The notes beneath the pieces were generated by a model, which was not told the DNA's origin, did not search any database, and saw only the letters and a program-made list of their open reading frames with translations. A program made the translations under genes and the position numbers. Positions 25,661 through 36,535 of a stretch of 64,000 bases of DNA are shown one piece after another; position 1 is the stretch's first letter; every line of letters starts with the position of its first letter. Source of the DNA: Lepturacanthus savala (lineage: Eukaryota > Chordata > Actinopteri > Scombriformes > Trichiuridae). The DNA lies in assembly GCA_030544235.1 (NCBI GenBank), contig CM060470.1, forward strand, positions 17,260,356-17,324,355, written 5' to 3'.

Positions 25661-25837
25661 TCACTGGCCCCGGCGGCGGCAGCAGCAGCAGCAGAGGCGC
25701 GGCGGGGAAGAAACGCGGCGGCAGCGGCGGACGCGCAACAACACGGACAACTCCGGTGATCCCGGCAGCAGCGGCGGCGGCAGCAGCGGCGGCGGCGGCA
25801 GGTTCAGCGGGGCGCTCACACGCCGGCTGCGGACCAT
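25661..25837 (-). CDS. Upstream ORF in tmeff2 leader (58 codons), putative
   Basis: An ATG at 25837 has a favourable context (GAAAATGG). It opens a 58-codon frame, MVRSRRVSAPLNL then Pro/Leu-rich and ending CCCCCRRRGQ, that stops with TGA at 25661-25663. That leaves 7 nt to the tmeff2 ATG at 25653, in a different frame. The peptide is low-complexity and comes from CCG/CTG and TGC repeats, so the peptide itself is unlikely to matter. The position could reduce or gate translation of tmeff2. This applies only if transcription starts upstream of 25837, which is not known. The frame also extends upstream to another ATG at about 25906. Confidence 0.35.
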   Translation of the reverse strand: MVRSRRVSAPLNLPPPPLLPPPLLPGSPELSVLLRVRRCRRVSSPPRLCCCCCRRRGQ

Positions 25838-25860
25838 TTTCCGAGCGACACCGCGCGCCC

Positions 25861-25872
25861 CATATAGTATAG
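25861..25872 (-). promoter_or_regulatory. TATA-like element for tmeff2, putative
   Basis: Minus-strand CTATACTATATG is the only A+T-rich island in the G+C-rich leader/promoter. If used, it would place initiation near 25835-25840, giving a leader of about 185 nt, right around the upstream ATG at 25837. The consensus match is imperfect. Confidence 0.35.
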
Positions 25873-25908
25873 TGTCCGAATGGGTTCCGCCCGATCCAGG
25901 TTCCAAGG

Positions 25909-26010
25909 TGGTGGTGGTGGAAGGGGGGAGGGAGGGGGGAAGGAGGGAGGGGGGTGGGATGGGGTGGGGGGTGTGTGGAGTTTGGGGGGGTTGGTGGAGG
26001 GGGGGGGGCT
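25909..26010 (+). promoter_or_regulatory. G-rich tract with strong G-quadruplex potential upstream of tmeff2
   Basis: About 100 bp of the plus strand consists mostly of G runs of 3-10 separated by 1-4 bases (GGGGGGAGGGAGGGGGGAAG, GGGGTGGGATGGGGTGGGGG, and a final G10). It satisfies the G3+N1-7 quadruplex pattern several times over. It lies on the template strand for tmeff2, just upstream of the TATA-like element. A GAGGAGG purine run follows at 26128-26162. ORFs rich in Gly or Pro across this region are composition artefacts. Confidence 0.8.
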
Positions 26011-26125
26011 GAGACTGCCGCTACTGCTGCAAAAAAATAGGAAGAATGAGGACGATGGAGGCTGTTGTTGGGATGGAAAAGTTAGACCAGGCAAGGCGAG
26101 AGAGACTCGCGAGGACGTCGGGGAT

Positions 26126-26156
<31 letters not shown>

Positions 26157-26428
26157 GGGGGATGCTGGAGGATGAGGAGAGGGGTGGACAGATGGGAGAG
26201 AATGATATTTAAATAATAATAATAATTTTTAACAAAAAGGAGGAAAAATCAAACTGTAGAGAAGTGAGAGGATGGAAGGGTGAAAGTATCCAGGGGAGGG
26301 GGGGCGAAAAAAAAGAAGGAAAAAAAAAAACGTCTGGAGACGATAATAGATCCACGCGGCGGCTCCTCTGCACAGCGGAGCGATCTCCGTTTACTTAGTA
26401 TGTGAGAGACTGTGCGCTCCGAGGCGCA

Positions 26429-26484
26429 GTGAGTCTCTCCTCTCTCTCCCTCTCTCTCTCCCTTTCTCTCTCTCTCTCTCTCTG
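26429..26484. repeat. (CT)n-rich stretch
   Basis: A pyrimidine tract of TCTCTC/CCTCTC units upstream of tmeff2, followed by CGCGCGCCGGC. CT/GA tracts near promoters can bind GAGA-type factors; here this is only a possibility. Confidence 0.8.
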
Positions 26485-26589
26485 TCGCGCGCCGGCTCTC
26501 TCGGCAGCTGGTTTCTTGCTTGGTTATGATCACGTGTCCCGTGGAAGGAATCGATTCGTCCAGCCCCGGCCCGGGATAATAATTGCTCC

Positions 26590-26613
26590 GCTTTTTTTTT
26601 TTTTTTTTTTTTT
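26590..26613. repeat. Poly-T run upstream of tmeff2
   Basis: T tract of over 20 bp, next to GAAACGACACCGATG; on the minus strand it is poly-A. No retroposon body is recognisable. Confidence 0.75.
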
Positions 26614-27220
26614 GAAACGACACCGATGCTATTCCCGCTTCGCCTCAGGGCAAACCGAAAGAGAGAGAGAGAGCCCCCCCTCTCCCAACCACCCACCCGC
26701 CGCTTCCTATTATTATTCCTATATTTGTGTCCCGTCACCCCGGTTTAGGGATGAGTCTGGTAATTGACACGCTTCCGGCCATGAAAGCCCTAGAAAAGTG
26801 CGGCGGCGGTGGAGCAGCGGCGGCGGCGGCGGCAGCAGCATCTGAGCCGAGTTATAAAAGAGGACACACTAACATCCACAGTTGAACACTAACCCTCTTT
26901 GAACCAGGGAAATGAGAAGCCATGCGCTGGAAAAGCCCTTATGGGGAAACAAAGGAGTTGCTGTTAGGCCGTCACAGACTTGACCTCATGATATTATAGC
27001 AAAAGCTGCAGCTGCCTGTAAACAAATAAAGCTTGTGCTGTTTTTTTTTTTTTTGGGTGGGGGGGGTTTGTCTCATAACACACACACACACACACTTTAT
27101 CTACCGCAATAGCAACTTGTCAGTGACAATGACTGTGAATTGGAACAACTGTTCTCACCCCTAATGAGAGCTATTCATATGTTGCCATTTGTTAAACAAC
27201 TTGTGGCAATAAAACCCGTA

Positions 27221-28956
27221 TTAAAGGTCCTATATTTCATTTAATTTTATCCTGGGTTTTATTTGAACGTCCCATTTCTTGCAAACAAATACTTTTCCTG
27301 ACTTTCTCCATGCAGAATGAGGTCTACAGCTGTCCCAAGCATGAAAACAGTACCGAGTACCAACATTGAAAGAAAATTCGCCAGTGGTACTTACTTGACA
27401 TTATGATTATGCCATTATGCTATTATGATGGCACATTATGACATAATGTGCAGAGGTTGCATAACGTTGTGTCTCGGCTCCACGGAGACACCATGAGGAG
27501 AGGAGACGGCGGCGGCAGGGCGCCAGTCACCTGAAGCGGCCTGTGCTGTAGACGTGTTAGCCAGCCGTCACGTAGCGACATGCAGTACGCTTTCTGACAC
27601 GTTTCTAAAGTTAGTCTGGTAGCTTAGCCAGGTTAACGTTAGCCATGTTAGCGTCGTTCTTCCAGCTCACACCGGGCAGTTTCCCTCTTTTTTCACTTTA
27701 TCTGTCAAGAGTGAGCTTTAGTTCTGCTGTTGCAGGCTCAGGATATATCTGCAGTTAGCTCTGTTAGCTATTATGTTAGCACTGTAATATGTAACGGTGC
27801 AGTAACACATTACAAAAGTAATGAATTACTATAATGTTGTTGTTTTTTTGCTGTAACAGAAAAGTAAGACATACAGAAAAAAATTGGTAATATTTTACTC
27901 TGTAAAAATGTCAGGAGCATGCATTACAAGGTGTTTTAAAGCTGGATTGAAGTGGTATTTTTTTTTCTTCATACAAATTCACTGAAATCACAGAGAGATC
28001 AGCTTCAGTGAAATTTCCGTCCCAAAATGTTTCACCTCCTTTTCCTTCTGGCTCATCCAACCTACAGAAACATTAGATAGCACGTTCTCCAGATGTGCAT
28101 ATACACTCGTTACTTTATGTTTGTGAAACATAAGGGTTTGAAGAACATCATAGTCAAATGCACTTTGTGCGCTACATCTAAAGAACTGTCCAGTTCCTGA
28201 AATAGCACTGGAAATTTAACAGAGGTGCCATAGTAACATGAAGTTAGCAAGGAAGCAGGTGGAGCATGAGAGTGGAGATAAAACCACAAAACAGACAAAA
28301 TCACCAGCTTTTCAAAAGCTTGTTAGCAAGATCCCTGTTGCAGCTAGCATCAATAATGCCAAAGGGGAGCTATATTTAGATTGCCCCGTAATATTGTAAT
28401 GTAACAAATTACTTGAAATGACAGTAACCAGTAATGCAACGCATGACAGTTTTTGAAGTAACTTGCCCAACACTGTATTTATATATTACTCTGTTAGCTA
28501 TGGTGTCAGCACTGTTAGTGTTAGTAGTAATGGATTATATTAGGGTGACACCTAATAACAATCCATTACCCCTCTACATCATTCCAGTGAGCCTTTATAC
28601 ATAGTGCTGTTGTTCTGCAGTTCTTTTTGTGTTCTTTCAACAGTCCTGCCTGGGGGAAGCTAACATGGCTAACTGTTAGGCTTCAGGTCTACACCTGCCA
28701 TTTTGTCCCGTGTCACATTCAGGGCCGGCGACCTGTTACCTGATTGGCCTCAGCCATCTGTCAGAGAGGCTCATCAATATTAATGAGACAGGCCAAATAT
28801 GACCTGTTTTATTCCGGAACTGCAACAAGGGGCTTGAGAGAGAACCGTATAGCTGCATTGGCTTACATTTTTGTATTTCAGAACACAAATCTATGATGAT
28901 AAAAGTATCAAAACTTCAGAAGAAACTAAGGAAAAAGCATGAAATTGGACCTTTAA
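27221..28956. mobile_element. TTAA-flanked MITE (TTAAAGGTCC ends) with nested insertions
   Basis: The left terminus is TTAAAGGTCCTATATTTCAT (27221); the right terminus on the minus strand is TTAAAGGTCCAATTTCATGC, ending at 28956. The interior is enlarged to about 1.7 kb and contains a second element at about 27783-28475. Related termini occur at 3768 and 29708. Confidence 0.65.
27783..28475. mobile_element. Nested DNA element with CAGTGTTGGGCAAGTTACTT end
   Basis: The right end reads AAGTAACTTGCCCAACACTG, the reverse complement of the start of a very common fish MITE family. The left end is decayed (GTAATATGTAACGGTGCAGT, AGTAATGAATTACT). It lies within the TTAAAGGTCC element, so it inserted later. 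Confidence 0.55.
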
Positions 28957-29035
28957 AGTTTCCATCTGAGTCACTCTATGAAACCGCCTTCGTTTTGCTT
29001 CCTGCAACGTTTGATGAAGCAGGTAACAGAGCTGG

Positions 29036-29112
29036 AACTATTAGTTGATTAATCAATTAGTTGCCAACTGCCACATTAATCTGCAATTATTTTAATAATT
29101 TTATAACCAACT
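29036..29112 (+). mobile_element. 5' fragment of CTGCAACTAA-family element
   Basis: GAGCTGGAACTATTAGTTGA and TTAATCAATTAGTTGCCAAC followed by TGCAATTATTTTAATAATTTT; only the terminal about 75 bp remains. Confidence 0.5.
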
Positions 29113-29707
29113 AAACTTTAGGCAGCAGGTGACAATTTTTATTGGATGGAGATGAACATATCTCCTGCAATTACATGTCCCGATTCTGTTTGAGCCTTTG
29201 CAGCAGCAAGGAACAAATATATCATATAAACATTCTACTACATTATTTATATGTTCCTTTTCCATGTAAGCTGGGGTCCCTCAAGCACAACCCAAACATG
29301 TCATGCAAAAGAGATGTACGTTTTTCAATTTAAATATTTATAATTTCAATATGAGTAAAATTACATTTCAGATTAATTATTAAGTGCATGTATGCAGGTC
29401 AAGAAATTATCCACATCTTCAAAAATGATGGTATTGATACAAAATTTATGTCTGGTGGGAGCTGGGAAATTTTTTTTTGTTATTTTTTGAATAATTAATA
29501 TATTGTAGAATAAAAAAGAAAAAAAATAAAAGATTAAAGGGAAAAAATTGCACCTGTTTCAATGAATGACTCACATTGGAATGAAAATGACTCACTGGAC
29601 TAGAACCATGAACCCATCTGAGATCTTGGTGACTATGACTTTGAACATGTGCAACTGTTCTCAACACCATAAATACCTCTGTTAAGGCATAAACACATAC
29701 TTTGTAT

Positions 29708-29816
29708 TAAAGGTCCCATATTGTTCACTTTTCCTGGGTTTTATGTGAAGTTGTAATTTCCCTTCCAAGATATCTTTGTTCTTTTAAGAAACAAAAATCA
29801 TCTGAATATGTACTCC
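29708..29816 (+). mobile_element. Left end of TTAAAGGTCCC-type MITE, truncated
   Basis: It begins TTAAAGGTCCCATATTGTTC and continues with TTTCCTGGGTTTTATGTGAA, matching the start of the element at 27221 (TCCTGGGTTTTATTTGAACG). It stops at the TTAA where the next element starts. Confidence 0.6.
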
Positions 29817-30119
29817 TTAAAGGGATAGTTCAGTATCTTTGACATGACTCTGTATGGCATCACTATCATCAGTGTTGTACACTCACACTAAATTACCCCT
29901 GACAGTGTCCTGTGACACCTGTCACACATGCTGTATGAGATGAAAGACGTTTTATTTTAGTGTCCCCCGGAAACCGGCCGGATTACTATCGTTTTGACCA
30001 GAACCGGACCAGAACTCGGCTCACAGGACACTGTTGGGGTTAAGTCAGTGTGAGTGTACGATACTGATGATAGGGATGCTATACAGATTCATGTCAAAAA
30101 TACCGAACTATCCCTTTAA
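29817..30119. mobile_element. 303 bp TTAA-flanked MITE
   Basis: TTAA at both edges. The left end TTAAAGGGATAGTTCAGTAT and the minus-strand right end TTAAAGGGATAGTTCGGTAT are near-perfect inverted repeats. They continue with CTTTGACATGACTCTGTAT and TTTTTGACATGAATCTGTAT. A second inverted pair flanks the core (GTACACTCACACT and GTGTGAGTGTACG; GACAGTGTCCTGTG and CACAGGACACTGTTG). Its ends resemble those of 6475-7233. Confidence 0.92.
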
Positions 30120-31392
30120 CAACGGTAACTCACAGTAAAACTCATGATGCTTTTGACTCTGCCAATGTCATCCATGATATAACAAAACAGGAACTTAGCA
30201 GAATACAATATAGGCTATAATTGATCTGTATGTATTATCAGAATTACTTAGTGTAGTGTTTTATTCAGTGTCATGTCATTTTTATTCAGTACAATGTCTT
30301 TGTTATTCAGGTATACATTTTTAAATTGTTTGTATTCAGGGGATGTTGGTACCTCACTTAACACCATGTGTGTATTATTACCATGAATCCTTGCACCTGC
30401 ATATGAATGATAAGCTTGTATAAGTACATGTATATGTTTCATCTTTGTTTTAGTTTCTTTGCTAAACCAACAAAGAACTGACCTACAAGTATTGTGTGTG
30501 TATCCAAAGGCCGATATAATCTTCTTCCTGTGTCTGTATTAAATTTAAACTTGTTGAACTGGGTGACATAATCCTGGTGAGTACATTAATTTGTTTAAAA
30601 AATGGCTTCAAACACAAATAACACAGCGAGCGTGTTTTCAACCTCCTCATTTTGCAATATGCAATATCGTACAAAGTCAAGCCTCACGTCTGCCTTACAT
30701 GGATCTGCTGCCTGCCTGGATGATGAAAAGTTGATTGCTGTTATTAGTCTTTGGAGTCGTTTCTAAACAGACAAACATATCCAAACTCTTCCAGGCCATG
30801 GAACATATCGCCCGGCGCAATGGATCAATTTATTGTTGATTTGGCTCCTAACATGAAATTTATTGACAATAACAAAATATAGAACCTCTGCAGCCTGTCC
30901 TGCTCTATAGAGCTGAGTGGAGCAGCACTCCGGAGATAATTCTCTGTCCCTCCGATGGAAGCTTTTCAAATGGGTATAGTATAATATGACATAATGATTG
31001 ATTGATTGACTGATTGATTATAGCAGCTTTAAGTGCACTTCCCATCTTTGACCTGACCCTGAATATGCATCAGGACAAATCCCTCACCCCTATTTATACT
31101 TGTGTATAATATAATCATAGTTCTATACTTAATGAAAACTGCTCCATCAATTATGTTTGCACTAATGCCTATTCTGCAATAGTATTAGAAGAGCAAAGCA
31201 AATTCCTTGTATGTGTGAATACTAGGCCAATAAAGCACTTCTAGCTACATAATGCGGTCTTTATCAGTGGATGGATTTGTTATGGAGGGTTCAGTTGTCA
31301 TCATGTGACCTAGGCATGGAATTCCGGTCATGTGATAACAGATGTGAGATGTTGCTGCAACTATATGTACGTATATAATATGCCACGTATAC

Positions 31393-31458
<66 letters not shown>

Positions 31459-31461
31459 ATA

Positions 31462-31512
<51 letters not shown>
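31393..31512. repeat. (ATCT)n-(TA)n compound microsatellite
   Basis: A tetranucleotide ATCT run to about 31459, then ACTG and a TA run to about 31512. An ORF of repeated Ile-Tyr-Leu-Ser across it is an artefact. Confidence 0.95.
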
Positions 31513-31519
<7 letters not shown>

Positions 31520-31528
31520 ATTGTTTTA

Positions 31529-31720
31529 TCTGTAGCTCAGGTGGTAGAGTAGTCTGGTCATTAATCATAGAGCTGTTCATTTATTGTAAGTGTTTGAAGT
31601 GTCCTCAAGCACAGGACAGATACTAAAGCCTTAAAATGTTCGTGATGTGTGTGTGTGTGTGTGGTGTGTGTGTAGGTGTGAATAGTAGCGTGAGTTTTAA
31701 ACTACGACAAGGATGAGCGA
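31529..31720 (+). mobile_element. tRNA-derived SINE fragment
   Basis: TCTGTAGCTCAGGTGGTAGA contains a perfect tRNA A box (TAGCTCAGGTGG). GTCTGGTCATTAATCATAGAG then follows, as in a common fish SINE. The B box (GGTTCGATTCC type) is absent because sequence after ATAGAG jumps to GCTGTTCATTTATTG. AAGTGTCCTCAAGCACAGGA, a GT run (31651-31676) and GTGTGAATAGTAGCGTGAG follow. A true tRNA gene is excluded because the acceptor stem and B box are missing. Confidence 0.7.
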
Positions 31721-31851
31721 CGGACAGTCTAATAGCATGGCTGTCAACCCAAGGCTGCTTTTTCAATTTGGATTTTTAAAGAAAAGTGTCTCTCTTTGCT
31801 TCCAGCAGTCTTCATTTGTCAGCCAAAGCATTTGGCTATTACATGTATATT

Positions 31852-31925
31852 AGGGCTGTCAAATTAATGCATTCATTTTGACTGATTATTCATAGAAAAA
31901 AATAATGCGTCTAAAGAATTAAAGC
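31852..31925 (+). mobile_element. AGGGCTGTCAA-type MITE end
   Basis: TAGGGCTGTCAAATTAATGC begins a short fragment ending near GCGTCTAAAGAATTAAAGC; the family terminus also occurs, inverted and diverged, at 20092. Confidence 0.5.
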
Positions 31926-33224
31926 AGGTTTATCACACTATATGATGCCCCTTGACCCCCGTGTCACTACACAATTTGACCATTGATATAGCTGTCCACA
32001 GCCTCGACAGCTGCAAAGTAAACTGCAGGAAATGCTTAAAAAGAAGCTACTGTATATGCAGACAGAAACACGTCTCCTGTTTGACAGGAGATTATGTTTG
32101 TCCCCAAACCCCTGCTCGCTTTATGCTGTCAGCAACCGTCCCGACATGTACCCTGTTGGGCTCGGTTGTAAGGGGGTGCTGTGATTCTCTAAATCCACAA
32201 TTTGATTTGACTTCACTTCAATTCAATTTTCAATTTAAACATTATATATTCACGGTTGAAACAGCTCACTTCTGCGCAGATCAGGTCCTGCCCGGGAGAG
32301 AGACGTGGTTAAACAGATGCACAAAGCTGATCTGTCTATAGGAGCAAACACCTCATATCTATGCCCCTGATGACAACTGACAACTCATAATGGCCATTTA
32401 ATCACCTGATGACATTGTGTGGGCGAAAACATAAAAAAATCAGCTGGTTTAGTGACAACTGAAAATAACCTTTAGCAATCTGAGTATCACAATGAATGAT
32501 ACATGCAGTACAAATTGAATGTATGATTATTATAATAATTATTTTAACTTTAACTATTTTAACTTATTTTAACTAACTTATTTTAATTTTAACTGAAGAA
32601 GTGGAGACCTTTCCGGTCTTTGAAAAAGGAGGCAAAGAGCGACATTGGACAGACAGAAGAGGAGAAAACAGAGAAAGAAATTGAAAGAAAACAAGGAGAT
32701 TGAGACAAAAAAAAGGTTTTTGGGAAGATGAAGAAGTGCAACACTGACAGGTGGAGGAAGCAGCTGGTTGTTTGGTGTAGGCAAAAACTGCAGTATCTTT
32801 TTTCTTTCTCCTCTTTAGGCTAGAAGCCAGGTCCAACACTAAGGATGCTCTTTTCAGAAATGCTTTCTGCCACCCTTTTCCTCTTAGCTATAACTCCCTC
32901 CCTCCAACTCTGGGCCAAATCCCATTTTTCTGGATCATGTTTCTGGCGAAATTATGTAATTGCAAATATTAAAGTACACTACAATTGCCTAATAATCATA
33001 AAAGAGTGAAATGGGGCAGAGAGTACCCAGAAACAAATAGGAAAGTAACTGTATAATTCTGGATTTTATTATTTTACCCACAACATCCCCCCAAAACAAA
33101 AAAAGAGTATGTATTATTGTATTTTATATTATTATATGTAGTATTCTTCTTCTCTTCTTGAGAAATCCTCATCAAAATTAATTATTTTTAAGCACTTTAT
33201 GGTGAATGTCATTACCTCACATGT

Positions 33225-33420
33225 ATATAGAAAGCCTACGCTTCAATTTGAGCCCAGGATGACTTAATTGCTATTATTACTTTATACACAGCTGGCACAG
33301 CTGCATAATGTACCTTTGCTAATGATTCTAATATTTTGTCAAGACACCAGAATTTAATTGTAATCTAGTTTGCTTTTCTAAACACTAATTAGCAATTCTC
33401 TAAAACTAATTTCGTTTTTG
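33225..33420. other. Unique-looking block with homeodomain-type motifs, candidate conserved element
   Basis: The block combines paired CAGCTG E-boxes (CACAGCTGGCACAGCTGCAT) with several TAAT words (GCTAATGATTCTAATATT, ACACTAATTAGCAATTC, AATTTAATTGTAAT). It matches no repeat family in the window. Calling it regulatory is inference. Confidence 0.3.
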
Positions 33421-33649
33421 TTTAATGTTGCAACAGTTGAATTTTTTATATTAGACAAATAAAGACTGGCGTTTAGCATACAGAGTCTTTCATTGGACTT
33501 TTATTGAACTTAAATTATAGAAGATGGCTTTTTTCAAATATGTAGATGTCTTTGCCATTTTGCCTGTTGCTGCTTTTAAAGACATTGAGAAGAGTTCAGG
33601 TGATCATGGGTGGTACCTGTCACTAAACAATCCCTTCCTGAAACACCGT

Positions 33650-33955
33650 TTGATAATGTAATAAATTTGCCATCTTTAAAACGTAATAAGCCAATAGCAT
33701 AATAACTGTCCAATAACTTAATGAAAGTGCTGAAAGGATAATGTAATAACTTTTGGCTGGTTATTACATTATTGGCATGGTGAAGAAAAAAAAATGCAAA
33801 ATAACAAGCTATAACATTGTTGGCAAAAAGTTATTACTTAATGAGTTCAGGACTTACATTATTTTATAAAATTGAATTATTACATTATTGGCCTATTACA
33901 ATACAAAGAGGGCAAATTCATTACAATATCGGCCGTTATTACATTATTGGCTGCT
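33650..33955. repeat. Cluster of GCCAATAATGTAATAA motifs in both orientations
   Basis: TTATTACATTATTGGC occurs exactly at 33761-33776, about 33877-33892 and 33936-33951. The inverted or diverged form (ATAATGTAATAA with TTTGGC/TTTGCC) occurs at about 33654, 33686 and 33738. At 33738-33776 the two orientations face each other with a short GGCTGG-type centre, so a hairpin is possible. Spacing is irregular. Confidence 0.6.
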
Positions 33956-35214
33956 ACAATGATCTGTTCTGCACATGTAAGAGGGTCTTGCCATCTTTAA
34001 CAGTGAGGTGTGGCAACGCCACTTGGACAAACCACATAGGTTTGCTTCATTACAGAGCATATGAGATATTGCCATTGAAATTAAGAAATGATCTGTGCAA
34101 TCATCCACTCTTGTTGGATGAGTGATACGCCAGATCCTGCCCGAGAGAAGTGACACCAACTTGGACATGCATATTGCTGCGAAGCATGTAACCTCCTCTC
34201 TTTGGTTTGGACCCACGGCACGAGGCATCCAACGTTTGCCAAAACCAAGTGCATGTTTCTAGATCCCCAGAAGAGGAACCCCTGGTTCTCTTGACTTTTC
34301 CTGAAGAAAATAACTTCTCCATCTTGAGCTCTTGCCTTGACTCTTGCCTTGAGGGATTAGGGTTTGGAGGTTAGATTTGCTTTAGGGTTAGCAGGGAACA
34401 TAAAGGGAAACATACAGTAGAAGCCTTTTTCTGAAAAAGGATTCTATGTTCCCAGGTCACAGAAAAAAACAGGGACCATAGGACCCAGGAAACATAGGTA
34501 CACTCCTGTTTCTTTATGGCTGCCTTTGACCAACTATCTCTCTGTCCCCTCTGAACCAAATCGGACCCACATCAATAGAGCAACACACCAAAACAAACAC
34601 TGTGAGAAGCTTATGCAAGTGAGAGGCTTAGATCTGGGCAGGGACATGATTTAATAGTGTTTTTCATGTTAACTTTGATAACTCAAGTAAAGTTACCAGA
34701 CTGATCAGTCCTTTTTTTCTTATCCAGTTGTAATGTGCTCTCCTGCTGATTCTTTTAAGTCACTGTGCAGCAGTGCAACTAACTCCTGCTGACCTTTCTT
34801 CTGATCTTCTTGTCCTACTACTGTGAAGTTGGATCCATTGTGCTATTGCTTGCCTGTACACTGTAAAATTATATTTAGTTTTAATGATAACATTTTATTT
34901 GGCTATTTACCTTGCCAGCTGATTGAGTTTTTCTTTTACCTTTAATTATAATTTTCACATGTAGTCCAGGGACACGCCTTTTGTCTGAAGCAAGTGGAAA
35001 AAATAATTACTGCCTGAAAATACACATCTATGAATATCTACCTCTTTCTTTCTTGTTGCTGCGTGATTCTATATGTACACAAGACACCATCCAAATGGTC
35101 TTCTTTACATAGTCAGACATTTCATTTTGGCATTACATACATATTTGATTGATTATTAATTACATATATAACTATTAATTGTTCATTTAATAAGCAAACC
35201 TGCTCATTCTAAAG

Positions 35215-35420
35215 CCCAACACATTCTTCCAACAAAACTGCACAAATGTGCTGATGGTCACGGCCATGTTCATTTGCGAGCACAGATTTCGCTTGTGTTC
35301 ACTTATTTCAGGAAAATAGAGCCATTTGTGTCATCCTGGCTCAAATCCGCAACCGTAATTGCTAGAAGCCAATCCATTTAGTCTTCCTTAGCTTTGCAGA
35401 CAGTCATCTCTCTCTCTTTC
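35215..35420. other. Unique-looking block, candidate conserved element
   Basis: Even-composition, repeat-free sequence including GCTCAAATCCGCAACCGTAA, a TAATTGCTAGAAGCCAATCC word and TTAGTCTTCCTTAGCTTTGC. No ORF of interest. Regulatory role is only inferred from its contrast with the repeat-laden flanks. Confidence 0.2.
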
Positions 35421-36248
35421 TAATGTAGCAAGCCTGTGTCGGAATCCTGTTAACATTAAAACCAAAAATGGCAAAGAAAAAAAAAAGTCACGCCTGCACA
35501 CTGACTTTCAGCTACAAAATTGATTCAAATAGACAATGTTTCAATCTGAGTAGGATCTTGGCCACAGTGAGTAAATTTGTAATTAATTCTGCTTTGTCAT
35601 GGTCGTCATTCTTGTCTAGCAGGCGAACAATGTAACTTTTAGTGTGCTTGGAATTGTTGGCGCCCACAACAATGGAGAGCTACTGTATAGCTGAGGCACT
35701 TACTGGGAGTAGATATTCACCTTGGGGGTTAGTCACCACAAATCTTAGCAATGTATTGTATCTCACAGGACTCTGCAGACAGAAAGTGGGTCCTTGTCCA
35801 TTTCACATTTTCTGCTTTGGACATGGCAGCTTGTATTTATTTGCACAGTTCTGCAACACCAGGCTCCAATTTTGTTATTGCATTGATTTTGCAGAACTGC
35901 TTTCTACACAGAGCTTAAAATATAATAACAATTCAAATTTGTTTTCATGCCCAATATAAAGGAGGATAATCCTTTTACTTAATTAGGATTTATTTTTTGT
36001 ACTTGTCTAAGACAAGTATTGCCTTGAACTTTCTTTCAGATACCAATGAAATAGTGTGCATCGGTACTTTGCTCTTTCTTTGTTCGTTGTCCAAAACTCC
36101 AACAAATGGTATCACTGGATTATTGTTTTAGTTGATGTAACATGAACAAGTCTCAGTTTTGGTCAGCATTACCTTCAAGGCTAGAAATTTCTTTCTGGCA
36201 TCCCATTCAACTGCATGAGCTGATAAATGTATGTCAAGGTCAGCATAT

Positions 36249-36535
36249 TAAGGCTGCAACTAATGACTGTCTTGTCGTTAGACTAATCTATTAAATATTA
36301 AAATAATCAATCAATTGTGGTTTGGTTCATAACATGCTGTTTCCCAAAGCTGAAAATGCAACCTACAATGTCTGTTTTTTTTTTCTTTTTCCAGTCCAAC
36401 AGTCCAAAGATCATCAGTTTACTTTCATAAAAGACTAAAAAAACAATCACAAATAATCAGATTAATAGATCTTCAAAATAGTTGACGATTAATAATAGTT
36501 GACAACTAATTAGTCAATTAACTATTGTATTGTAT
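36249..36535 (+). mobile_element. CTGCAACTAA-family element
   Basis: It begins GGCTGCAACTAATGACTG and carries GTTTGGTTCATAACATG, CTGTTTCCCAAAGCTGAAAA, CCAAAGATCATCAGTTTACT, AAAAGACTAAAAAAACAATC and an end GACAACTAATTAGTCAATTA. Nearly full length. Confidence 0.75.

Larger units (their letters stand above)
25440..25870. promoter_or_regulatory. CpG island over tmeff2 promoter and exon 1
   Basis: Base composition changes sharply to G+C-rich with dense CpG (GGCGGCGGC runs, CGCGGGCGTCGCGG, CGCGCAACAAC), against an A+T-rich surrounding. It covers exon 1 coding sequence, the presumed 5'UTR and the TATA-like element, the usual layout of a vertebrate CpG-island promoter. Smaller CpG-rich patches continue at 26340-26420, 26485-26580 and 26790-26850. 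Confidence 0.8.

Noticed and set aside
25816..26767. Several overlapping ORFs (Pro-, Gly-, Ser/Leu- or Lys-rich) over the tmeff2 upstream region
   Set aside because: They follow G-runs, CT runs and GAGGAG purine runs and change character with composition; no domain and no splice context.
31529..31600. tRNA gene
   Set aside because: A good A box only; the B box, anticodon arm and acceptor stem are missing, and the continuation matches a SINE.
31952..32341. 129-residue plus-strand ORF
   Set aside because: Cys-containing but no motif I recognise, no splice or promoter context, and it follows a MITE fragment; chance ORF is likelier.
32573..32839. Ser/Phe/Leu-rich minus-strand ORFs in two frames
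   Set aside because: Both arise from an A/G-rich plus strand (AGAAGAG, GAAAGAAA) and show no domain.
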